DNA of 64,000 nucleotides from the NCBI RefSeq assembly GCF_003331055.1, contig NZ_PUQD01000021.1, positions 1-64,000 on the forward strand, given 5' to 3'. The notes below the pieces were generated by a model that did not search any database, was not told the origin of the DNA, and saw nothing but the letters and a program-made list of their open reading frames with translations. Below, piece after piece: positions 1 to 8,955 of this stretch. A program made the translations under genes and the position numbers. Source of the stretch: Pseudomonas sp. AFG_SD02_1510_Pfu_092. GTDB lineage: Bacteria > Pseudomonadota > Gammaproteobacteria > Pseudomonadales > Pseudomonadaceae. How positions within the stretch are numbered: position 1 is the stretch's first letter; each line of letters begins with the position of its first letter.

Positions 1-72
1 GCCTCGCCCGCTCCCTCCCGCCCCCCCGCCCCCCCCCCCCCCCTTCCCCGCCCCCGCCCCCCCCCCCCCCGC
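1..72. repeat. C-homopolymer low-complexity tract at window start
   Basis: The first ~70 bases are runs of C broken by single G or T bases, ending in a short GC-rich stretch. No coding or structural signal is visible. A tract like this at position 1 is most simply a contig-end sequencing or assembly artefact. Confidence 0.7.
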
Positions 73-109
73 GCGGGCGGCGCTCGATCTTACAGGCGCT
101 GAACTGCTG

Positions 110-154
110 AAGGCATGCACCTTGTGGCCCTGATGCAACTTCAAGGCATGCACC
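110..154. repeat. 12-bp direct repeat in the argG leader
   Basis: AAGGCATGCACC occurs at 110-121 and again at 143-154, 33 bp apart, upstream of argG. The rest of 73-293 holds no gene that I can support; it should contain the argG promoter. Whether the repeat is an operator or chance is unknown. Confidence 0.3.
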
Positions 155-293
155 CCACATCATCTAACCAACCGCCCGTCGCCTTGGCGAAAGTTCCTGT
201 CGCTTTGTCGTCAGAAGCTGTCGCCCCACTGTAATTTTATCCGCAACGCCGTTAGAATCGACGCCTTTCCGTACAACCCCGTGGAGTGATGGC

Positions 294-1511
294 ATGGCGG
301 ACGTAAAAAAGGTCGTACTGGCGTATTCCGGCGGCCTTGATACTTCGGTGATTCTCAAGTGGCTGCAGGATACCTACAACTGCGAAGTGGTGACCTTCAC
401 CGCTGACCTGGGTCAGGGCGAAGAGGTCGAGCCGGCCCGTGCCAAGGCCCAGGCGATGGGCGTCAAAGAGATCTACATCGACGACCTGCGCGAAGAGTTC
501 GTGCGCGATTTCGTGTTCCCGATGTTCCGCGCCAACACCGTCTACGAAGGTGAGTACCTGCTGGGTACTTCCATCGCTCGTCCGCTGATTGCCAAGCGCC
601 TGATCGAAATCGCCAACGAAACCGGTGCAGACGCCATTTCCCATGGCGCCACCGGCAAAGGCAACGACCAGGTGCGTTTCGAACTGGGCGCCTACGCCCT
701 GAAGCCAGGCGTCAAGGTCATTGCGCCGTGGCGTGAGTGGGACCTGCTGTCCCGCGAGAAGCTGATGGACTACGCCGAGAAGCATGGCATCCCGATCGAG
801 CGCCACGGCAAAAAGAAATCGCCGTACTCGATGGACGCCAACCTGCTGCACATCTCCTACGAAGGCGGTGTCCTGGAAGATACCTGGACCGAGCACGAGG
901 AAGACATGTGGCGCTGGAGCGTCTCGCCCGAGAACGCCCCGGACCAGGCTACCTACCTCGAGCTGACCTACCGCAATGGTGACATCGTTGCCATCGACGG
1001 CGTCGAGAAGACCCCGGCCACCGTGCTCGCCGAGCTGAACCGTATCGGTGGTGCCAACGGCATCGGCCGCCTGGACATCGTCGAGAACCGTTACGTCGGC
1101 ATGAAGTCGCGTGGCTGCTACGAGACCCCTGGCGGCACCATCATGCTCAAGGCCCACCGTGCCATCGAGTCGATCACCCTGGACCGCGAAGTCGCTCACC
1201 TGAAGGATGAGCTGATGCCGAAGTACGCCAGCCTGATCTACACCGGCTACTGGTGGAGCCCGGAGCGTCTGATGCTGCAGCAGATGATCGACGCTTCGCA
1301 GGTCAACGTGAACGGCGTCGTGCGCCTGAAACTGTACAAGGGTAACGTCACCGTGGTTGGCCGCAAGTCGGACGACTCGCTGTTCGATGCCAACATCGCC
1401 ACCTTCGAGGAAGATGGTGGTGCCTACAACCAGGCAGACGCTGCCGGCTTCATCAAGCTCAATGCCCTGCGTATGCGCATTGCTGCCAACAAGGGCCGCT
1501 CGCTGCTCTGA
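294..1511 (+). CDS. argG: Argininosuccinate synthase
   Basis: Joins citrulline and aspartate with ATP to give argininosuccinate, the penultimate step of arginine synthesis, in the cytoplasm. The 405-aa length is normal for the bacterial enzyme. The N-terminal PP-loop SGGLDTS is at residues 12-18 and the conserved [12 protein letters not shown] block at 118-129. The start at 294 has GGAG at 283-286. It stands alone as a single-gene unit with its own terminator just downstream. Identification is secure from sequence motifs and full-length family resemblance. Confidence 0.98.
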   Translation: MADVKKVVLAYSGGLDTSVILKWLQDTYNCEVVTFTADLGQGEEVEPARAKAQAMGVKEIYIDDLREEFVRDFVFPMFRANTVYEGEYLLGTSIARPLIAKRLIEIANETGADAISHGATGKGNDQVRFELGAYALKPGVKVIAPWREWDLLSREKLMDYAEKHGIPIERHGKKKSPYSMDANLLHISYEGGVLEDTWTEHEEDMWRWSVSPENAPDQATYLELTYRNGDIVAIDGVEKTPATVLAELNRIGGANGIGRLDIVENRYVGMKSRGCYETPGGTIMLKAHRAIESITLDREVAHLKDELMPKYASLIYTGYWWSPERLMLQQMIDASQVNVNGVVRLKLYKGNVTVVGRKSDDSLFDANIATFEEDGGAYNQADAAGFIKLNALRMRIAANKGRSLL

Positions 1512-1530
1512 TTGCAGGCCAGGGCCATGC

Positions 1531-1559
1531 AAACCCCGGCTCAGGCCGGGGTTTTTTTT
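1531..1559 (+). terminator. Rho-independent terminator of argG
   Basis: AACCCCGGC and GCCGGGGTT form a perfect stem around a TCAG loop, followed by a run of T. It lies 20 bp after the argG stop. Confidence 0.9.
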
Positions 1560-1589
1560 ACCTGTTGAAAACGTGGGCGTTCAACTGCA

Positions 1590-2063
1590 TCAGTTCGTGA
1601 CATCTTCCTCCAGCGGGCTCAGCGACAGCTGTGCGCATTGGCGTTTATCCAGGTTGCAAAAGCGCCATGTTCTCGGCGTCTGCGGCGGTTGTGCAAGTGC
1701 GAGCAGAAGTTGTCGTTCCATCAGGCGATAGGCATCGGGCCCGGAGAACATGATCGTTACAGGCTCGGCATGTAGGGTCTCGCTGGATCCATGGGGCATG
1801 GCCGGTGTCGTCAAGGTACTTGGTAGGGAAGGGGTGTCGTCTACTGCTTCCTTCAAAAATGGGCTGTAGAACGACTTGTAATTGAAGTTCAGTGTCAGGA
1901 AGAACAGTGCTGTCAGAAAGAACGGAAAACCCACCAGGAACCAGGTATAGAGTTTCTGACTGGATTCGCTGAGAAATGGCAAGGTCGCAAGTGCCGAGGC
2001 TTCGATAATCCCCGCGAAGATCGCAACGATCGTCAGTGGGGCCACAGGTTGTGTTTGGCTCAT
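1590..2063 (-). CDS. Hypothetical membrane protein, two predicted TM helices
   Basis: I do not recognise a family. The 157-aa product has two hydrophobic stretches near residues 9-30 and 37-60, a polar middle, and a C-terminal half with no obvious domain. The start has a good ribosome site (AGGAG about 8 nt upstream). It is convergent with argG and divergent from the response regulator at 2434. Base composition looks somewhat AT-richer than its neighbours. Being a real gene is likely from the ribosome site and the membrane pattern; the function is unknown. Confidence 0.6.
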   Translation of the reverse strand: MSQTQPVAPLTIVAIFAGIIEASALATLPFLSESSQKLYTWFLVGFPFFLTALFFLTLNFNYKSFYSPFLKEAVDDTPSLPSTLTTPAMPHGSSETLHAEPVTIMFSGPDAYRLMERQLLLALAQPPQTPRTWRFCNLDKRQCAQLSLSPLEEDVTN

Positions 2064-2433
2064 GAGGGCTTTCTCCTGCGTTTTCGCCTATTTTCCCCTA
2101 CCGTGGCACTCAACTTAAGACTGGAATTTTTCCCGGGCTAGGAATTATCGTGATCGGGCGTGGTTGCGATGTTTTTTCGACCTTGTCGAATTGAAGTATT
2201 CTTTGGCAGTTGACTGATTTTCAACTCGTGCGAGCTGCGCAGTAAGTGTTAACTTTTTTGCCGTTAAATAGGAAGTTTGTTGTTACAAGTGCAGTAGTTG
2301 TTTGTAGGAAATTTCCGTAAGTGTCGTAGGTTTATTCTGTTCATGTATTTCGTGGCCAAAACGTCGCGCCAGCACACGTTCTGTCGGTTATCTTGGCGTG
2401 CCAAAGCCAAAACAATGAATGAATGGATATCGC
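2064..2433. other. AT-rich divergent intergenic region
   Basis: About 370 bp between a minus-strand membrane-protein gene and the plus-strand response regulator. It is clearly AT-richer than the surroundings and must hold the promoters of both genes. I see no strong inverted repeat, RNA gene or REP element in it. Confidence 0.5.
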
Positions 2434-3057
2434 ATGAATAAAGTGCTTATCGTGGATGATCATCCGGTCATACGCCTGGCCGTACGCATGCTGATGGAGC
2501 GGCATGGGTATGACGTCGTGGCGGAAACCGATAATGGGGTGGCTGCGCTGCAGCTGACCCGGCAACACCTGCCGGATATCGTGGTACTCGATATCGGTAT
2601 TCCGAAACTGGATGGCCTGGAGGTGATCGCTCGCATGACCACCTTCAGCCCGGCCAGTAAGGTGCTGGTGCTGACATCGCAGGCGCCTGGCAACTTCTCG
2701 ATGCGCTGCATGCAGGCGGGGGCGGCGGGGTATGTGTGCAAGCAGCAAGAGCTCACCGAACTGCTCAGTGCCATCAAGGCCGTGCTGTCGGGCTACAGCT
2801 ACTTCCCCAACCAGGCCCTGCATGCATCACGCGGCCGGTCAGGCGGGAGCGAGACGGAAATGGTCAACCGCCTCTCTGCGCGCGAGATGACAGTGTTGCA
2901 GCAGCTGGCGCGAGGGCGCTCGAACAAGGAGATTGCCGACAGCATGTTCCTCAGCAACAAGACCGTCAGTACCTACAAGTCGCGCCTGTTGCTCAAGCTC
3001 AATGCCCGGTCGCTGGTCGACCTGATCGAGCTGGCGCAACGCCAAGGGCTGAACTGA
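2434..3057 (+). CDS. LuxR/NarL-type response regulator
   Basis: A two-component DNA-binding regulator of 207 aa. The receiver domain covers about residues 1-118 with the acidic pair in VDDH at 8-9 and the likely phosphoacceptor Asp53 (VVLDIGIP). The C-terminal LuxR helix-turn-helix runs from about 143 (LSAREMTVLQQLARG ... NKEIADSMFLSNKTVSTYKSRL). I chose the ATG at 2434, where the typical receiver start MNKVLIVDDH begins; an in-frame ATG lies at 2419. No histidine kinase gene is adjacent, so it is an orphan whose partner lies elsewhere. Confidence 0.92.
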   Translation: MNKVLIVDDHPVIRLAVRMLMERHGYDVVAETDNGVAALQLTRQHLPDIVVLDIGIPKLDGLEVIARMTTFSPASKVLVLTSQAPGNFSMRCMQAGAAGYVCKQQELTELLSAIKAVLSGYSYFPNQALHASRGRSGGSETEMVNRLSAREMTVLQQLARGRSNKEIADSMFLSNKTVSTYKSRLLLKLNARSLVDLIELAQRQGLN

Positions 3058-3069
3058 ACGCCAGGCCGT

Positions 3070-3092
3070 AAAGCCTCCGACCAGGAGGCTTT
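3070..3092. terminator. Bidirectional hairpin between convergent genes
   Basis: AAAGCCTCC and GGAGGCTTT form a perfect 9-bp stem around GACCA. It sits between the convergent response regulator and the small gene at 3114-3290 and could serve both. Confidence 0.75.
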
Positions 3093-3113
3093 GCCGGGGC
3101 TGCGATTTTCGGG

Positions 3114-3290
3114 CTACAGGTCGTAGTCGAAGTCGGCCAGCTGCTTCTGCAGGCGCCTTTCTTCCAGCATGTTGTCGATGGTGCGGCGTTTGCTCAGGTT
3201 GGTCTTTGCGGTTTCTACCTGGGGTTCCGCTTCCTCTTCTACGGCAACAAAATCATCTTCGATCGACAGGTCGTCTTTATCGCTACTCAT
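3114..3290 (-). CDS. Small conserved acidic protein (PA3496-like)
   Basis: A 58-aa product with an acidic N-terminal half and a basic, helical C-terminal segment (RRTIDNMLEERRLQKQLADF) ending in DYDL. It resembles the short uncharacterised protein found next to nth in other pseudomonads; I know no function. The start is set at MSSDKDDLS (3290), as an upstream in-frame ATG at 3302 would add only MERL. It is separated from nth by about 100 bp on the same strand. Confidence 0.7.
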   Translation of the reverse strand: MSSDKDDLSIEDDFVAVEEEAEPQVETAKTNLSKRRTIDNMLEERRLQKQLADFDYDL

Positions 3291-3394
3291 GAGTCGCTCC
3301 AAGCCAAGGGGCCATTGGCCGTCCTTATAACCAGAAAGCAGACGCTGGTAAAAAAGATTTTTTCAATCGCAGCGGGCGGTTTTTGTCTATCGGC

Positions 3395-4033
3395 TCAATC
3401 GTCGCAGGTCTTGTGCTTGTACTCGCACAAGTCTTCGATCCGGCAGCTGCCGCAGCGGGGCTTGCGTGCCTGGCACACATAGCGCCCGTGCAGGATCAGC
3501 CAGTGGTGGGCGTCGAGCAGGTAATCTTTTGGTACGAACTTGACCAGCTTTTTCTCCACTTCCAGCACCGTCTTGCCTGGCGCAATGCCGGTGCGGTTGC
3601 TTACCCGGAAAATGTGCGTATCCACGGCCATGGTCGGCTGGCGGAACGCCGTGTTCAGCACCACGTTGGCGGTCTTGCGGCCCACGCCGGGCAAGGCCTC
3701 CAGGGCTTCGCGGGTTTGCGGGACCTGGCTGCCATGTTGTTCGATCAGCAACCGGCAGGTCTCGATGACGTTCTTGGCCTTGCTGTTGTACAGGCCGATA
3801 GTCTTGATGTACTCGCTCAGCCCTTCGACGCCCAAGGCATAAATCGCCTCGGGGGTGTTTGCGACCGGGAACAGGCGGGCGGTGGCCTTGTTGACGCCGA
3901 CATCGGTGGATTGCGCAGACAATGTAACGGCGACCAGCAGTTCGAACGGGGTGGTGTAGGCCAGCTCGGTCTTTGGCTCGGGGTTGTCTTCGTGCAGCCT
4001 GCGAAAGATCTCCAGGCGTTTGGCGGCATTCAT
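3395..4033 (-). CDS. nth: Endonuclease III
   Basis: DNA glycosylase and AP lyase for oxidised pyrimidines in base-excision repair. The 212 aa match the family. The helix-hairpin-helix LPGVGRKTANVVL carries the catalytic lysine and is followed by the VDTH aspartate motif. The C-terminal [4Fe-4S] loop shows the C-x6-C-x2-C-x5-C spacing (CQARKPRCGSCRIEDLC). The start at 4033 (MNAAKRLEIF) fits the family; the frame stays open further upstream but overlaps the rnfE-like gene. It is the last gene of the rnf-like operon, 4 bp after rnfE. Confidence 0.97.
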   Translation of the reverse strand: MNAAKRLEIFRRLHEDNPEPKTELAYTTPFELLVAVTLSAQSTDVGVNKATARLFPVANTPEAIYALGVEGLSEYIKTIGLYNSKAKNVIETCRLLIEQHGSQVPQTREALEALPGVGRKTANVVLNTAFRQPTMAVDTHIFRVSNRTGIAPGKTVLEVEKKLVKFVPKDYLLDAHHWLILHGRYVCQARKPRCGSCRIEDLCEYKHKTCDD

Positions 4034-4037
4034 GAAA

Positions 4038-4562
4038 TCAGCGCTTTCCTTGACGACGTGGTTGGGCGGGGCCCGGACGCAGGCGATTGTACAAGGCCAA
4101 CAGCAGTCCGAGCAGTAGCAATGCGCCGGGCGCCAGGCTGGCCAGATGCAGGCCGGCGCTTTCAGCCAGCCATTGGCGGCTGGCACCGAGCAGCAGGCAG
4201 CTGGCAAGCAGCGCGCAAAGGTGCCCGACGAGCCGGCGCCAACGCCCGTGCTCGGGCAGCAACTGGTCAGTGATCAGGCATGGCAGGCACAGCAATAGCG
4301 GGTAGTGACCCAGGGCGAGTGCCAGTGGCAGCCACCAGGCACGCAGGGCCAGCTGCAGGCAACTGGCCAGGGCTGCCAGCAGCAGCAGGCTGGCCAGCAC
4401 GTAGCTGCAACCGGCCAGCCGCTGGCGAAGGGGGGCCATCAACAATTGGTGAAGGCTACCCATCAAAACCGCGCACACGCCGATGGTGGCACCTTCGCTC
4501 AGTGTCCGAGTGGCGCCCAGCAAAGACACGAGGTTTGCGCCCAGCAGATACAACCTATTCAT
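4038..4562 (-). CDS. rnfE: RnfE/RsxE-like membrane subunit, short and divergent
   Basis: A polytopic membrane protein of 174 aa, shorter than the usual ~230 aa of RsxE. The N-terminal LVSLLGATRTLS lines up by eye with the QLLGLCPLLA block of RsxE, but the cysteine is replaced. The second conserved VTNC position reads ITDQ here. In the related Nqr/Rnf complexes these cysteines hold a membrane [2Fe-2S] cluster, so this subunit should not bind it. It overlaps rnfG by 8 bp and precedes nth. Identification rests mainly on position and partial similarity. Confidence 0.7.
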   Translation of the reverse strand: MNRLYLLGANLVSLLGATRTLSEGATIGVCAVLMGSLHQLLMAPLRQRLAGCSYVLASLLLLAALASCLQLALRAWWLPLALALGHYPLLLCLPCLITDQLLPEHGRWRRLVGHLCALLASCLLLGASRQWLAESAGLHLASLAPGALLLLGLLLALYNRLRPGPAQPRRQGKR

Positions 4563-5157
4563 GCGCGGCGTCCTCCAGCAGCACGTTGCGCTGCTCGTCG
4601 AAGTAGCTCAGCGCTTCCTGTAGGGCGGCAATCACCGCTCGCGAGGTCACGGTCGCCCCGGCCAACTGGTCAAAATCGCCGTGGTCACGCTTCAGTGCCC
4701 AGTGATCGCCCAGTTGGCGGTTGGCAAATTGCTCCAGCCAGTTAACCTTCCTGTCACCCAGGCGTGCGCCCAGGCCGGGGCTTTCCCGTTGCTCGACCAC
4801 CTGGCTACCGATCAGCCGGCCGTCTGCGGCAATCGCCACGCTCAACACGATCGGCCCGGTATAGCCCTGGGTCTGGGTGAGCAGGATGACGGCGGTCGGC
4901 CTGCCCGCCAGCGTGGCCCGATAAGCCGCCAGAATGCGGCTGTTTGGCCGCTGTGCGGCAGGCTTGGGCAGCGGGCTGTCGAGTGGCTGGTTGTCGTAAG
5001 TGCCTTCAGGCAGCATCGCCAGTCGCTGGCGGCTTTGCAGTTGCCTTTCGGCATCGTTGATGGCGGTGCTGGTCCAGTGTCGCCAGCCCAGCGTGGCAGA
5101 CAGCCCGAGTGCCGCGATCAGCAGCACCAGGCCCGCATCGCGCACCAGGCGCCTCAT
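4555..5157 (-). CDS. rnfG: RnfG/RsxG-like flavoprotein subunit
   Basis: A 200-aa protein with one N-terminal membrane helix (about residues 7-26) and a periplasmic FMN-binding domain. The motif AGATVTS at 166-172 matches the site where FMN is attached to threonine, likely Thr169, by ApbE-type transferases. The block ESPGLGARLGD near 125-135 is typical of the family. The start at 5157 overlaps the rnfD stop (ATGA). Unlike RnfA and RnfE, this subunit keeps its cofactor motif. Confidence 0.88.
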   Translation of the reverse strand: MRRLVRDAGLVLLIAALGLSATLGWRHWTSTAINDAERQLQSRQRLAMLPEGTYDNQPLDSPLPKPAAQRPNSRILAAYRATLAGRPTAVILLTQTQGYTGPIVLSVAIAADGRLIGSQVVEQRESPGLGARLGDRKVNWLEQFANRQLGDHWALKRDHGDFDQLAGATVTSRAVIAALQEALSYFDEQRNVLLEDAAHE

Positions 5158-6128
5158 CTGGCCACCTGCTGGCGCTGCACGGCCAGGCGTTCGAGGCTCG
5201 GCGTCATCAGGTTCATCAGCAGGATGGCGAACGCCGTGCCGTCCGGGTAGCTGCCCCAGGTGCGGATCAGGTAGATCAGCAGGCCAGCCCCCAGGCCGAA
5301 ACCCAGCTTCGCCCATTGCTGCCTCGGGCCGGATACCGGTTCGGTGGCAATGAAAAACGCGGCCATCATGGTCGAGCCGGAAAACAGGTGCAGCAAGGGC
5401 GAACCGTTGGAATCCGAACCCGAACCGTTCCAGGCCAACAGGCTGCACAGCAACAGCCCTGCCAGCAAACCCGCCGGTGCATGCCAGCTGATCACCTTGC
5501 GCTGCAACAGGAACAGGCCACCGAGCAGGAATGCCAGGTTGCTCCATTCGCTGCCTCGCCCGCCGACAGTGCCGAAGCCGGGGTGGCTGGCGAACAGTTC
5601 ATCGATGGTCAGGCTGCGGTTGTGGCGCAGGCCGTCGAGCAGTGTCGGGCTGGCCCAGGCATCGATTTGCTCACCGCCGGCGAACACCTGTTGCAGGCTG
5701 TCGAGCAGGCCGGGTGTATGCCCCGGCCAATGGTTCATCTGCAACGGGAAGCTCAGCAGCACGAAGGCGTAGCCGACCATGGCCGGGTTGAACAGGTTGC
5801 GCCCTACGCCGCCAAAGGCCTGCTTGCCGATACCGATGGCGACGCAGGCGGCGACCACCGGCAACCACCAAGGGGCCTGGGTGGGCAGGGCGGCAGCCAG
5901 CAGCACGGCGGTCACCAGCGCGCTGCCGTCGTTCAGCGCCATGCTCACCGGCTGTGCTCGCAAGTGAAGCAACAGTGCTTCGCACAGCAGGGCAGCGCAG
6001 GTGCACAGCAACAGGTTCAGCAGCAAACCCCAGCCGTGCAGCCAGAACAGCGTCAGCAGGCCCGGCACGCAGGCCAGCAACACCAGGCCCATGCTGGTGC
6101 GTAGCCGCGGATCGGGCTTGCTGCTCAT
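5154..6128 (-). CDS. rnfD: RnfD/RsxD-like membrane flavoprotein subunit
   Basis: A 324-aa polytopic membrane protein of the NqrB/RnfD family. Family blocks include GKQAFGGVGRNLFNPAMVGY (about 101-120) and FIATEPVSGP near 259-268. The segment DAWASPTLLDG around 156-166 lines up with the flavinylation site; Thr162 is the likely FMN attachment residue, though the local sequence is not a perfect match. It overlaps rnfA by 4 bp and rnfG by 4 bp, so the genes are probably translationally coupled. Confidence 0.9.
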   Translation of the reverse strand: MSSKPDPRLRTSMGLVLLACVPGLLTLFWLHGWGLLLNLLLCTCAALLCEALLLHLRAQPVSMALNDGSALVTAVLLAAALPTQAPWWLPVVAACVAIGIGKQAFGGVGRNLFNPAMVGYAFVLLSFPLQMNHWPGHTPGLLDSLQQVFAGGEQIDAWASPTLLDGLRHNRSLTIDELFASHPGFGTVGGRGSEWSNLAFLLGGLFLLQRKVISWHAPAGLLAGLLLCSLLAWNGSGSDSNGSPLLHLFSGSTMMAAFFIATEPVSGPRQQWAKLGFGLGAGLLIYLIRTWGSYPDGTAFAILLMNLMTPSLERLAVQRQQVAR

Positions 6129-6673
6129 TGGCTGAACAGCCCGTTGAAGCCGGAAAACGCCATGGCCATCACCCCGGCACCGAGCAGTTCGATCGGCAGG
6201 CCGTGCAGCGCGGCGGGGATGTCAGCATGGGTACTGCGCTGGCGCAGGTCGGCGAACAGGACCAGCGCCAGCCAGAAGCCGCAGCCGGCCAACAGGGCTT
6301 GCAGCAGCGTGGTAAGCCAGGTGCTGTCGTCGCTTGCCTGTTGCAAGGCCAGCCCCAGTACGGTCGCGTTGCCCAACAGCAGCGCTGGCAACTCCGCCTC
6401 GGGCCAGGTCGGGCGCCACTGGGTCAGCAGCCAGGGCAGGCCCCGGGCGAGCAGGGCCAGCCACGGCAGCAACAGGAACAGTTTCAGGTCTTCAAGCTGC
6501 AACGGGGCAAGCACCCCGCGCATCAGCAGCGCGGTGCCGAGCACGCCCAAGGCGATGCACAGGGCGCAGGCGAAGCCGTGCACATGCAGCTGCAGCCGGG
6601 AGGGTGGCTGCCGTCGCAGGCACAGGTGGTTGACCAGCGCGGCGCTGATCAGAACCAGAAGGTAATCGCTCAT
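6125..6673 (-). CDS. rnfA: RnfA/RsxA-like membrane subunit lacking cluster cysteines
   Basis: A 182-aa membrane protein. The start MSDYLLVLISAALVN and the end (ADIPAALHG ... AFSGFNGL) closely follow RsxA. Two changes stand out: the N-terminal LGLCP segment is deleted, and the internal TTNCAVLG reads LGNATVLG, so both expected [2Fe-2S] cysteines are missing. The start at 6673 is the RsxA-like one; an upstream in-frame ATG would add 17 residues. It is the first gene of the minus-strand operon A-D-G-E-nth, 84 bp after metG. Confidence 0.85.
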   Translation of the reverse strand: MSDYLLVLISAALVNHLCLRRQPPSRLQLHVHGFACALCIALGVLGTALLMRGVLAPLQLEDLKLFLLLPWLALLARGLPWLLTQWRPTWPEAELPALLLGNATVLGLALQQASDDSTWLTTLLQALLAGCGFWLALVLFADLRQRSTHADIPAALHGLPIELLGAGVMAMAFSGFNGLFSQ

Positions 6674-6757
6674 GAAATGACGATAGCCGGGAATCGGGGC
6701 GATTGTCCGGTAAAGGGGGTGCACGCCGGGGCCGCCAAGCAGCCCCGGCAGGTCCGG

Positions 6758-8797
6758 TTACTTGATGCGCTGGCCAGGCTTGGCGCCGCTGTCCGGGCTC
6801 AGCAGGTAGATTTCCTCGCCGCCAGGGCCGGCTGCCATGACCATGCCTTCGGACACGCCAAAGCGCATCTTGCGAGGCTTGAGGTTGGCCACCATCATGG
6901 TCAGGCGGCCTTCCAGCTGGGACGGGTCGGGGTAGGCCGACTTGATGCCGGAGAACACGTTGCGGCGCTCGTCACCGATGTCCAGGGTCAGTTGCAGCAG
7001 CTTGTCGGCACCCGGCACGGCTTCGGCCTTGACGATCAGCGCCACGCGCAGGTCGACGGCAGCGAAGGTGTCGAACTCGATTTCCGCCGACAGCGGGTCC
7101 TTGGCCAGCTCGCCATTACCGGCCGGGGCCTTGGCTTCGGCGGCCAGCAGGTCTTCCTTGCTGGCGGCGACCATGGCTTCGACCTTGGCCGGCTCGATGC
7201 GGCTCATCAGTGCCTTGAACGGGTTCAGCGTGTGGTTTTCCAGGCGCGACAGGTGGTCGTTCCAGGTCAGCGGCGCCACGTTGAGGAAGGCTTCGGCATC
7301 GGCGGCCAGCACCGGCAGCACCGGCTTGAGGAAGATCACCAGCTGGCGGAACAGGTTGATGCCCTGGGCGCAGATGGCCTGCACTTCTTCCTGCTTGCCT
7401 TCCTGCTTGGCCAGCGACCATGGGGCCTTGTCGGCGATCCACGCGTTGGCGCGGTCGGCCAGGGCCATGATTTCGCGCATGGCGCGGCCGAAGTCGCGCC
7501 CTTCATAGGCGTCGGCGATCGACGGGGCTGCCGCCAGGAACGCTTCGGTCAGCTCCGGTGCGGCGTCGCCAGCGACCATCACGCCTTCGTTGCCCTTGTG
7601 GATGAAACCGGCGCAGCGGCTGGCGATGTTGACCACCTTGCCGACCAGGTCGGAATTGACCTTCTGCACGAAGTCTTCCAGGTTCAGGTCCAGGTCATCG
7701 ACGCCACGGCCCAGCTTGGCCGCGTAGTAGTAACGCAGGTACTCCGGCTGCAGGTGGTCGAGGTAGGTGCGCGCCTTGATGAAGGTGCCGCGCGACTTCG
7801 ACATCTTCGCGCCGTTCACCGTCAGGTAGCCGTGCACGTTGACCGCGGTCGGCTTGCGGAAGCCGGCGCCTTCGAGCATGGCTGGCCAGAACAGGGCGTG
7901 GAAATTGACGATGTCCTTGCCGATGAAGTGGTACAGCTCGGCCTTCGAGCCTTCGTTCCAGAACGCGTCGAAGTCCAGCTCGGGGCGGCGGGCGCAGAGG
8001 TTCTTGAAGCTGGCCATGTAGCCGATCGGCGCGTCCAGCCACACGTAGAAGTACTTGCCTGGCTCGCCCGGGATCTCGAAGCCGAAGTACGGCGCATCGC
8101 GGGAGATGTCCCATTCCTGCAGGCCCGAATCCAGCCACTCGGCCAGCTTGTTGGCTACTGCATCCTGCAACGTGCCGCTGCGGGTCCACTGCTGCAGCAT
8201 GGCCTGGAAGTCCGGCAGTTTGAAGAAGAAGTGCTGGGAATCACGCAGCACCGGTGTGGCACCGGAGATGGCCGACTTGGGGTTCTTCAGCTCGGTGGGC
8301 GCGTAAGTGGCGCCGCATTTTTCGCAGTTGTCGCCGTACTGGTCTTCGGCCGCGCACTTGGGGCAGGTGCCCTTGATGAAGCGGTCGGCAAGGAACATGC
8401 CTTTTTCCGGGTCGAAGTACTGGGTCACCGAACGGGTGGCGATGTGCCCGGCTTCACGCAGGCGGCCGTAGATCAGGCTCGACAGCTCGCGGTTTTCTTC
8501 GCTGTGGGTGGAGTGGAAGTTGTCGAAGTCCACCAGGAAGTCGGCGAAGTCGCTGCTGTGCTCGGCCTGGACGTTGGCGATCAGCTGTTCCGGGGTGATG
8601 CCTTCCTTCTCGGCGCGCAGCATGATGGCCGAACCGTGGGCGTCGTCGGCGCAGACGTAGATGCACTGGTTGCCGCGCAGCTTCTGGAAGCGGACCCACA
8701 TGTCTGTCTGGATGTACTCGAGCATATGGCCAAGGTGAATCGAACCGTTGGCATAGGGCAAGGCGCTGGTGACGAGAATCTGACGTGGCTCGGACAT
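6758..8797 (-). CDS. metG: Methionyl-tRNA synthetase
   Basis: Charges tRNA-Met. The 679 aa include the class I HLGH signature at 21-24, the KMSKS loop, two CxxC zinc-knuckle pairs (CPKC and CEKC) typical of the long bacterial form, and a C-terminal tRNA-binding domain (from [12 protein letters not shown] to the end) used for dimerisation. The start is placed at [18 protein letters not shown]; upstream in-frame codons extend to 8890 but do not fit the family. It is divergent from mrp. Confidence 0.98.
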   Translation of the reverse strand: MSEPRQILVTSALPYANGSIHLGHMLEYIQTDMWVRFQKLRGNQCIYVCADDAHGSAIMLRAEKEGITPEQLIANVQAEHSSDFADFLVDFDNFHSTHSEENRELSSLIYGRLREAGHIATRSVTQYFDPEKGMFLADRFIKGTCPKCAAEDQYGDNCEKCGATYAPTELKNPKSAISGATPVLRDSQHFFFKLPDFQAMLQQWTRSGTLQDAVANKLAEWLDSGLQEWDISRDAPYFGFEIPGEPGKYFYVWLDAPIGYMASFKNLCARRPELDFDAFWNEGSKAELYHFIGKDIVNFHALFWPAMLEGAGFRKPTAVNVHGYLTVNGAKMSKSRGTFIKARTYLDHLQPEYLRYYYAAKLGRGVDDLDLNLEDFVQKVNSDLVGKVVNIASRCAGFIHKGNEGVMVAGDAAPELTEAFLAAAPSIADAYEGRDFGRAMREIMALADRANAWIADKAPWSLAKQEGKQEEVQAICAQGINLFRQLVIFLKPVLPVLAADAEAFLNVAPLTWNDHLSRLENHTLNPFKALMSRIEPAKVEAMVAASKEDLLAAEAKAPAGNGELAKDPLSAEIEFDTFAAVDLRVALIVKAEAVPGADKLLQLTLDIGDERRNVFSGIKSAYPDPSQLEGRLTMMVANLKPRKMRFGVSEGMVMAAGPGGEEIYLLSPDSGAKPGQRIK

Positions 8798-8955
8798 GGT
8801 GGCTCGGCTACTTATCTGGCGACGGGGTAAAAATGAGGTTGATCGGCCACTATAAAGGGCTGGCGAAGATATTTCACCCCGCATGCGCATCTGCTGACGA
8901 TTGACGGGTTAGGATAGGCGCCTGTTCTACATTCAGTTTGCCAATGGGAGTGTCC

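Noticed and set aside
252..1532. Long open frame opposite argG
   Set aside because: It mirrors argG, a clear gene; in high-GC DNA the antisense frame often stays open. No family resemblance and no ribosome site.
5954..8830. A 958-codon open frame opposite metG and rnfA, first suspected to hide rnfB or rnfC
   Set aside because: The translation has no Fe-S cysteine pattern and is an antisense shadow of metG. It does not supply the missing subunits.
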